From Desulfurellales bacterium (lineage in GTDB: Bacteria; Campylobacterota_A; Desulfurellia; Desulfurellales; Hippeaceae): a DNA stretch of 9,977 nt. Under the pieces are notes generated by a model. That model was not told where the DNA came from, did no database searches, and saw only the letters and a list, made by a program, of their open reading frames with translations. The stretch is taken from contig JAMOPP010000122.1 of the NCBI GenBank assembly GCA_027064405.1, forward strand, positions 1-9,977, in the 5' to 3' direction. Below, one piece after another: positions 1 through 5,116 of the stretch. Position numbers and translations under genes: made by a program. How positions within the stretch are numbered: position 1 is the first letter of the stretch; each line of letters opens with the position of its first letter.

Positions 1-2
1 TG

Positions 3-935
3 GAAAATAAAATTATCTTATCAAAAAAAGAAAAGGGCAAATACAAGGCATTTCCGACAATTGCAAAGACGGCTGATGAAACGATTATAGCATTTAGAGA
101 AGGATTTACAGATAAAACAAAGCCTCACGGAAAGGACGGATGCGTTAAGTTTTTAAAGAGTAGGGATTTGAAAAATTGGCAAGAATATAAATTGCCATTT
201 TGCGACAACGAGCTTGACTCTATCGTTTCCAATGTAACCGATAAACAGCTTCTCCTTATTACGCGCAGCTACGAATATCAAAAAAGAAATGATGTCTATA
301 TCAGCGTATTTGATAATGACAAGATACCTCAAGAAAGAGGTGTATTGAATATTGACGATGCAGAATGCACGATGTTCGGACATATTATTAAAAACGAAAA
401 CGAGCTGCTTGCCACGGCTTACGGCAAACATAAAGGCATTGATTCGCCCATTATACTTTCATCGAATAATTTTGGCAAAAATTGGCAAATAAAGAGCTTA
501 ATAACACCAAATAGACACACACCGATACTAAATGAAACAACGATAACAAAATTTGATAATAAATTTATAGCTATTATGCGTTCAAGAGAACCATCTTACG
601 ATTTATACTATTCATTCAGCAACGATTTAATGAGCTTTAGCAAACCGAAAAAAACAGGTATTCTTGGTCATGCACCGATGATAAAAACACTAAAAAACGG
701 TAATTTGGCTTTTGTTTTTAGGAATTTGAACGGAAATTTACCCGGTATAGGTTTGGCTTTTAGCAAAAACGGAATCGACTGGGAGTATAGCAATATTTGC
801 AATTATACAGGCAATCTGTACAACGGCGGATACGCTGATTTTATTGAACTTGATGATAACAGCCTGTTTGTTGTATATTACATCAGTGATGAGAGTGATG
901 AGCCGTGGATAGAATCAAAGATAATCAAAATATGA
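3..935 (+). CDS. Sialidase-like beta-propeller protein, 5' end missing
   Basis: The reading frame is open from base 3 to the TGA at 933-935, so about 310 C-terminal residues are visible and the true start lies before the window; the TTG at 168 is only an internal codon. Four degenerate Asp-box-like blades are seen: SRDLKNW (159-179), SSNNFGKNW (459-485), SFSNDLMSF (612-638) and FSKNGIDW (759-782). Repeats of this kind mark the six-bladed sialidase/BNR fold. Near the start, AFREG followed by PHGKDG resembles the arginine-containing first blade of exo-sialidase-like proteins. No signal peptide can be judged because the N-terminus is absent. The gene sits 22 bases before an SpsF-type cytidylyltransferase gene, which suggests a glycan biosynthesis or editing locus rather than a scavenging enzyme. 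The catalytic triad cannot be confirmed, so enzymatic activity and substrate are unknown; a non-catalytic glycan-binding role is equally possible. Confidence 0.7.
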   Translation, partial: ENKIILSKKEKGKYKAFPTIAKTADETIIAFREGFTDKTKPHGKDGCVKFLKSRDLKNWQEYKLPFCDNELDSIVSNVTDKQLLLITRSYEYQKRNDVYISVFDNDKIPQERGVLNIDDAECTMFGHIIKNENELLATAYGKHKGIDSPIILSSNNFGKNWQIKSLITPNRHTPILNETTITKFDNKFIAIMRSREPSYDLYYSFSNDLMSFSKPKKTGILGHAPMIKTLKNGNLAFVFRNLNGNLPGIGLAFSKNGIDWEYSNICNYTGNLYNGGYADFIELDDNSLFVVYYISDESDEPWIESKIIKI

Positions 936-943
936 TTAAAAAA

Positions 944-949
944 AGAGGA
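944..949 (+). promoter_or_regulatory. Ribosome binding site of the cytidylyltransferase gene
   Basis: AGAGGA lies 8 bases before the ATG at 958 and supports that start. It sits within the 22-base gap after the sialidase-like gene, which has no room for a terminator, so the two genes probably share one mRNA. Confidence 0.7.
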
Positions 950-957
950 TAACGAAT

Positions 958-1929
958 ATGAAAAACAGCACTGTGAATGAGAATATAGTAGCATTTGTTG
1001 TAGCGAGACTCTCTTCATCAAGGTTGCCTGGAAAACAGCTCAAAAAGATTGGCGATAGAAGAATAATAGATTGGACGATAGAGAATGTTAAAAAAAGCAA
1101 ATTTGTTAATAAAATAGTTATAGCTACAACGGATGAAAAAGATAACAGACCGCTTGTAGATGTTGCAAAAGAGCATAAAATAGACACTTTTTTATACAAC
1201 GGTGATATTAACGATGTAGTAGGGAGGCTTGCAAAAGCTGCCATAAATTTTGATGCGGATGTTCCTATTCTAATAAGCGGTGATTGTCCGCTAATTTGGA
1301 CAGAGTCACTTGATAAAATGATTGAAAAAATACTGCAGGATAAAAAACTTGATGCAGTGCATTTATGTTTAAAAGAAAAACAGCACACCATTCATGAAGG
1401 AATGGGTGTATTTAGAAAAAAATGCTGGCAGTTGACGGATAAGCTATCGGATAAACCCAATTTGAGAGAGCATCAGTTTCCTATTATTGGCTTAAAACCT
1501 GAATATTTTAATACGGATTGTGTTGTCGATGACGATATCTTCTACAAAGTAAGACATAGGATGTCTGTTGATACACCCGCCGATTTGAAATTTATGAATG
1601 TTGTTTATTATGAATTGAAGAACAAAGATTTAGAATTTAATATGCTGAATGTGGTTGAGCTACTTTTGAAAAAGCCTCACATTATGAGCATAAACAAAGA
1701 TGTTCATCAGGTAAAGATAGATGAAAAAACAAAAAAAGCGCTGTTTATTGTAAAAACCGGTGATAATTTGGAACTGTTTTTTGATATGGCTTATGATTTG
1801 ACAAAAAAGGCTGTCGGAGTAAGGTTTTTTTCCAACAACAAAGAACTTTATACTAAAATTAAGAATGCCGGTTATGGAATCTTAGAGAATTTCGATAAAA
1901 AACAATTTGACTTCGTAATCGAAGGGTAA
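958..1929 (+). CDS. SpsF-type cytidylyltransferase with truncated SpsG-like tail
   Basis: This 323-residue protein starts with a nucleotidyltransferase domain (about residues 10-220) of the SpsF/CMP-KDO synthetase-like family. Visible motifs are the nucleotide-binding loop ARLSSSRLPGK (16-26), IVIATTD (53-59), the metal/nucleotide block ISGDCPL (106-112), the LREHQFP block (169-175) and SVDTPADL (203-210). The family transfers CMP (sometimes another NMP) to a sugar such as a nonulosonate, in the cytoplasm, for surface polysaccharide or flagellin glycosylation. Residues 220-255 match the linker usual in longer SpsF proteins. Residues 260-323 then resemble the beginning of an SpsG/PseG glycosyltransferase-like domain (ALFIVKTGDN ... 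NAGYGIL ... FDFVIEG), but the G-x-G-H-x-x-R element is absent and the protein ends after roughly the first 65 residues of that domain. The family call is secure; the exact sugar is not known. Its neighbour upstream is sialidase-like. Confidence 0.85.
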   Translation: MKNSTVNENIVAFVVARLSSSRLPGKQLKKIGDRRIIDWTIENVKKSKFVNKIVIATTDEKDNRPLVDVAKEHKIDTFLYNGDINDVVGRLAKAAINFDADVPILISGDCPLIWTESLDKMIEKILQDKKLDAVHLCLKEKQHTIHEGMGVFRKKCWQLTDKLSDKPNLREHQFPIIGLKPEYFNTDCVVDDDIFYKVRHRMSVDTPADLKFMNVVYYELKNKDLEFNMLNVVELLLKKPHIMSINKDVHQVKIDEKTKKALFIVKTGDNLELFFDMAYDLTKKAVGVRFFSNNKELYTKIKNAGYGILENFDKKQFDFVIEG

Positions 1930-1952
1930 ATTTATTTGCTGTTTTTTATTAT

Positions 1953-1981
1953 TTGACCTTATGTCACAATAAGCATAAATT
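1953..1981 (+). promoter_or_regulatory. Possible sigma-70-type promoter
   Basis: TTGACC (1953-1958) and TAAATT (1976-1981) are separated by 17 bases, close to the -35/-10 consensus. It is the best pair I found in this gap and would give the chemoreceptor gene a leader of about 440 bases. In DNA this AT-rich, chance matches are common, and no flagellar sigma-28 motif (GCCGATAA) is visible near the chemoreceptor start. Confidence 0.3.
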
Positions 1982-2059
1982 GCTTAACTACTGTTGTGAA
2001 AATAGATTATATTGAGTCTTATACGGATTATTTAATAAACCTAAAAGGATTTAAGTAAC

Positions 2060-2127
2060 AGCAATAGGATTATAAACAACAAAGTAAGATGAAATAAGTT
2101 ATAATCAAAAATATATTGTCTATTGCT
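2060..2127. repeat. Imperfect two-part inverted repeat
   Basis: The left arm is contiguous: AGCAATAG (2060-2067) followed directly by GATTATAA (2068-2075). The right arm has both perfect complements, TTATAATC (2099-2106) and CTATTGCT (2120-2127), separated by a 13-base bulge. The loop is 23 bases. This could fold as a 16-pair bulged stem in RNA or be a protein binding site; no T-run follows, so it is not an intrinsic terminator. Function unknown. Confidence 0.4.
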
Positions 2128-2415
2128 ATAATTGTAATTTTAATCTTGATTTTATATGCCATAAAATATATTATTATCGGTGAGATTTGGTTTTATCAGG
2201 GTTGGTAATGGGATATGGAAAATTGTTTATCAGGAAAAGAGCTTTTCTATCGTTTGTAATGGAAATGTTCACAGTTTTCTCAACAATAGGTGCTGTATCC
2301 TGCAAATCCATTGTCAGTGATGGATATGTATCTTTAAATACATTTGCTGAAAATAGCAATATTGCATTACAACAAGTATGAAAAGCTGTTTCTGTATTAA
2401 ATAAAATAAGATTAC

Positions 2416-2420
2416 GGAGG
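2416..2420 (+). promoter_or_regulatory. Ribosome binding site of the NIT chemoreceptor
   Basis: GGAGG lies 7 bases before the ATG at 2428, a strong Shine-Dalgarno match that fixes the start. The encoded N-terminus (basic residues, then a membrane segment) also suits this start. Confidence 0.85.
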
Positions 2421-2427
2421 GTTTTGT

Positions 2428-4416
2428 ATGAAAAATATGTCTTTGAAAAGTAAGTTTACGCTTGTCATCGTGATTATTTCTTTGGTTATTCTTTATATGT
2501 CGTTCAGCTTGATTTTTGAAAAGTATAAGATGTACAGTAGTACCAAGAATTCTATGAGCGCTGTTTCTCTTTCTGTGGGTATAGGAAACCTTGTTCATGA
2601 AATTCAGAAGGAAAGAGGTGCATCAGCAGGATATTTAGGTTCATCAGGCACAAAATTCAAGTCAATTTTACTAAAACAGAGAAATGAAACAGACAAAAAA
2701 CTTGCTATTCTAAAGCAAGAAATTTCTAAGTTTAATTTTAAAAACTCAAGTAAGAGGTTTAATACACATCTTTCAAGCGCAATAAATAAATTAAATAGAT
2801 TAAATAGTGTAAGAAACAGTGTTGATGCTCTTTCGATAAGTGTTCAAAATGAAGTGGCATACTACTCAAAAATAAACAGCGATTTATTAAATACAATAGG
2901 CGTCATTGCTTTTGAAACAAATAATGCGGATATGTCAAAGGAGTTGAACGCCTATACAAATTTCCTCTTATCTAAAGAAAGAGCAGGTATTGAAAGAGCC
3001 GTATTATCCAATACATTTGCCAAAGATAAATTTTCCAAAGGTATGTATAAGAAGTTTATTACCCTTATAGCCGAGCAAAACAGTTATATGCACTCTTTTA
3101 AATTGTCTGCAAATAAAGAATTGCTTAAATATTTTAGCCAGCATTTTCAAGGTGATGCTATAAAAAAAGTTAATCAAATGAGAGAAATTGCAATGCAAAA
3201 GGCATGGAGCGGCGGATTTAATGTTAATGCCGAGTATTGGTTTAAAACTATAACAAAAAAAATAAATATACTAAAAGACATAGAGAATTATATTGCCGAA
3301 AGCATTCTGCAACATATGAATCATAACCTCAATTCCTCATTAAGGGCAATGACTTTTTATGCCATTATCGTTGTACTGAGTATACTATCCATACTGCTAC
3401 TTGGATATATTTTATTCAGATATGTTCTTACTAATATAGAGATGATTACAAAAGAAACCGATGACCTTGTTCAGGGTGACGGAGATCTTACAAAAAGAAT
3501 TAATGTTTATTCCAATGATGAATTGGGTCAGCTTGCTGACAAATTCAACGCATTTTTGAGCAAAACTCAGCACACAATACAAGATATAAAAAGGACAGTA
3601 GAATCTCTTTCCTCTCAATCAAATAATCTGTCATCTGCAGCAGACAATATGTCTTTGTCGGCGGAAGAAACAAAGAGAAATATGGAAGAAATAGCAAATG
3701 CCATTAGCGACACCACGCAAGCCGTTGACGGTGTTGCACGCTCAACAGAAAATATAAACAGTCTTTCTAATGAGGTTGGCGAGGTTAACCAAATGATGCT
3801 TTCGGATATAGAAGAAAGACTTGTCAGAATGCAGGAGAATGCGGCACTTGCCAAAGAATCAATGGAACAGATAAACACAGTTGGAAATGCATCTAATCAG
3901 ATAGGACAGATAACATCCGTCATTACCGAAATAACAGACCAAACAAACCTTCTTGCTTTAAATGCGGCAATAGAGGCGGCTCGTGCAGGGGAAGCGGGAC
4001 GAGGCTTTGCAGTTGTCGCTGATGAAGTTAGAAAACTTGCAGAGAAAACACAACATGCAACAGAAGAGATAAGAACTATGATAAGCAAGATGCAAAAAGA
4101 TGCAAAAGATGCAATAGAGAAAACACAAAAATCAGGAGATATGATTCTTGCTGAAGCCGAAAAAGCTCAGAAAGACAAAGAACATATAGAGAGCGTTGTC
4201 GAGAGAACCAACAATGTTATTAATGAAATCAACTCAACTTCCGCAGCGACAGAGGAGCTTTCTTCAACTGTAGCTGAAATAGATATGCAGATAAAAGAAA
4301 TAGCCGATGCTTCAAAAGAAAACGCAAAGGCTGTAGCATCCGTATCAGAAGCCTCGAACGATATCATAACCGTTGCTAAAGAAATAAATCAAGCAGTGGG
4401 AAGATTTAAAGTTTAA
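2428..4416 (+). CDS. NIT-domain methyl-accepting chemotaxis protein
   Basis: This complete 662-residue inner-membrane chemoreceptor has the classic layout. TM1 is at about residues 11-30. A long periplasmic NIT (nitrate/nitrite-sensing-like) domain spans about 45-300, shown by the QKERGASAGYL block (60-70), a second KERAGIERAVLS block (183-194) and the WFKTITKKINIL segment (271-282). TM2 is at about 309-331 and HAMP at about 332-382. The cytoplasmic four-helix signalling domain follows to the end, with its highly conserved tip DQTNLLALNAAIEAARAGE starting near residue 504, then RGFAVVADEVRKLAE. NIT domains are all-alpha and some sense nitrate or nitrite; the actual ligand here is inferred, not shown. 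The tip should contact CheA and CheW. The C-terminus (AVGRFKV) has no NWETF-type pentapeptide for CheR/CheB tethering. The gene stands alone between a long leader region and a strong terminator, so it is probably monocistronic. Confidence 0.95.
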   Translation: MKNMSLKSKFTLVIVIISLVILYMSFSLIFEKYKMYSSTKNSMSAVSLSVGIGNLVHEIQKERGASAGYLGSSGTKFKSILLKQRNETDKKLAILKQEISKFNFKNSSKRFNTHLSSAINKLNRLNSVRNSVDALSISVQNEVAYYSKINSDLLNTIGVIAFETNNADMSKELNAYTNFLLSKERAGIERAVLSNTFAKDKFSKGMYKKFITLIAEQNSYMHSFKLSANKELLKYFSQHFQGDAIKKVNQMREIAMQKAWSGGFNVNAEYWFKTITKKINILKDIENYIAESILQHMNHNLNSSLRAMTFYAIIVVLSILSILLLGYILFRYVLTNIEMITKETDDLVQGDGDLTKRINVYSNDELGQLADKFNAFLSKTQHTIQDIKRTVESLSSQSNNLSSAADNMSLSAEETKRNMEEIANAISDTTQAVDGVARSTENINSLSNEVGEVNQMMLSDIEERLVRMQENAALAKESMEQINTVGNASNQIGQITSVITEITDQTNLLALNAAIEAARAGEAGRGFAVVADEVRKLAEKTQHATEEIRTMISKMQKDAKDAIEKTQKSGDMILAEAEKAQKDKEHIESVVERTNNVINEINSTSAATEELSSTVAEIDMQIKEIADASKENAKAVASVSEASNDIITVAKEINQAVGRFKV

Positions 4417-4430
4417 GTAATCAATTTATA

Positions 4431-4469
4431 AAGGCTTGCGTTTACAGCGCGCAAGCCTTCTTGTTTTTT
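4431..4469 (+). terminator. Strong intrinsic terminator after the chemoreceptor
   Basis: A perfect 10-base-pair stem, AAGGCTTGCG (4431-4440) with CGCAAGCCTT (4450-4459), encloses a 9-base loop and is followed by CTTG and six Ts (4464-4469). It begins 14 bases after the chemoreceptor stop. Its T-run ends only 11 bases before the next ATG. Confidence 0.92.
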
Positions 4470-4474
4470 AGAAT
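4469..4474 (+). promoter_or_regulatory. Possible -10 element for the DNA glycosylase gene
   Basis: TAGAAT differs from TATAAT at one base and ends 6 bases before the ATG at 4481, so transcription could begin on or next to the start codon. No -35 is seen at the normal 17-base spacing; TTTACA at 4441-4446 is 22 bases away and lies in the terminator loop. The call is tentative. Confidence 0.3.
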
Positions 4475-4480
4475 TTTTAT

Positions 4481-5077
4481 ATGAAATTAAGAAAACTTGA
4501 TAAGGATTTTTATAATCAGGATACTTTTATTTTATCAAAAAAACTTCTTGGCAAATACATAGTAAAAAAAACCAATAAGTCTTTAATTGTAGGAATGATA
4601 GTTGAAACAGAAATGTATATTGGTCCTTACGATGACGCATCACATTCTTATAATTTTAAAAGAACAAAAAGAAATGAGGCAATGTATTTGAATTATGGAA
4701 CCGTTTATGTTTATCAAATATATGGAATGTATCATTGCCTGAATATTGTAACAGGGAAAATTAATGAGCCTGAAGCTGTATTAATCAGAGCCGTTGAGCC
4801 TATTGACGGCATAGAAATAATGCAGAAGAATAGAAAAAAAAGCGATATAAAAAATTTAACAAATGGACCATCTAAGCTTTGTATGGCTTTTGGAATAGAT
4901 AAATCGTTAAATAAACAAAATATTTTTGGAGATAATTTTTATATAGCAGAAATAGAAAATCAGAAAAAATTCAATATCATAAGTTCAAAACGCATAAATA
5001 TAGATTATGCCAAAAAATATAAAGATAAACTATGGCGATTTTATATAGAGGGGAATACTTTTGTCAGTAAAAAATAA
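4481..5077 (+). CDS. 3-methyladenine DNA glycosylase (AAG/MPG family)
   Basis: The 198-residue protein matches the AAG/MPG family over its full length, the usual size for bacterial members. These enzymes flip out alkylated or deaminated purines (3-methyladenine, hypoxanthine, ethenoadenine) and cut the N-glycosidic bond, opening base-excision repair. The active-site block VETEMYIGPYDDASHS (41-56) carries the expected catalytic glutamate (E44), intercalating-region tyrosine (Y46) and histidine (H55). It is followed by the TVYVYQIYGMYHCLN block, the EAVLIRAVEP strand and the NGPSKLCMAFGID block. The start fits the family because LDKDFYNQDTFILSKKLLGK is the normal N-terminal helix. There is no Shine-Dalgarno sequence: the ATG follows a terminator T-run and an AT-rich stretch. 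The next gene, a tRNA nucleotidyltransferase, begins 39 bases after the stop. Confidence 0.95.
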   Translation: MKLRKLDKDFYNQDTFILSKKLLGKYIVKKTNKSLIVGMIVETEMYIGPYDDASHSYNFKRTKRNEAMYLNYGTVYVYQIYGMYHCLNIVTGKINEPEAVLIRAVEPIDGIEIMQKNRKKSDIKNLTNGPSKLCMAFGIDKSLNKQNIFGDNFYIAEIENQKKFNIISSKRINIDYAKKYKDKLWRFYIEGNTFVSKK

Positions 5078-5080
5078 AAA

Positions 5081-5109
5081 TTGTATTATACACAATATTT
5101 GTATATTAT
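5081..5109 (+). promoter_or_regulatory. Possible promoter for a leaderless nucleotidyltransferase mRNA
   Basis: TTGTAT (5081-5086) and TATTAT (5104-5109) are exactly 17 bases apart. The predicted transcript start, 6-8 bases past the -10, falls at or beside the ATG at 5117, and there is no Shine-Dalgarno sequence before that ATG. The surrounding DNA is extremely AT-rich, so a chance match cannot be excluded. Confidence 0.4.
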
Positions 5110-5116
5110 TTTTGTT

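Larger units (their letters stand above)
1930..2427. other. 498-base gap without a convincing gene
   Basis: The stretch between the cytidylyltransferase and the chemoreceptor gene has stops in all plus frames and no ORF with good coding character. It contains a promoter-like pair near 1953-1981, an imperfect inverted repeat at 2060-2127, and two tiny plus-strand ORFs. The first (TTG 2116 to TAA 2206-2208, 30 residues) is almost entirely hydrophobic and has no ribosome binding site. The second (ATG 2208 to TGA 2379-2381, 57 residues) overlaps the first stop as TAATG and has a weak AGGG six bases ahead. Neither resembles a protein I know. No tRNA or recognisable riboswitch is seen. It may be a long leader for the chemoreceptor, a decayed membrane-protein gene, or both. 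Confidence 0.5.

Noticed and set aside
936..1391. A 151-residue minus-strand ORF opposite the cytidylyltransferase gene
   Set aside because: It is antisense to a clearly conserved domain, reads as low-complexity Ser/Leu/Phe-rich sequence and resembles no family. It is a shadow of the plus-strand codons.
1911..1946. Hairpin CTTCG/CGAAG at the end of the cytidylyltransferase gene, followed by a T-run at 1942-1947, considered as a terminator
   Set aside because: The stem has only 5 pairs and the T-run starts 17 bases later, too far for an intrinsic terminator.
2174..2359. A minus-strand ORF of 61 residues in the 498-base gap
   Set aside because: It begins at a TTG with no ribosome binding site, resembles nothing I know, and lies antisense to the small plus-strand ORFs; not supported as a gene.
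2356..2365. Perfect palindrome GCAATATTGC as an operator
   Set aside because: Ten-base AT-rich palindromes are expected by chance in such DNA, and there is no second copy or promoter beside it to support a function.
5081..5116. TTG at 5081 as the start of the DHH/CBS/nucleotidyltransferase protein
   Set aside because: It would add 12 residues not typical of the family, has no ribosome binding site, and ATG 5117 gives the conserved DHH-domain N-terminus.
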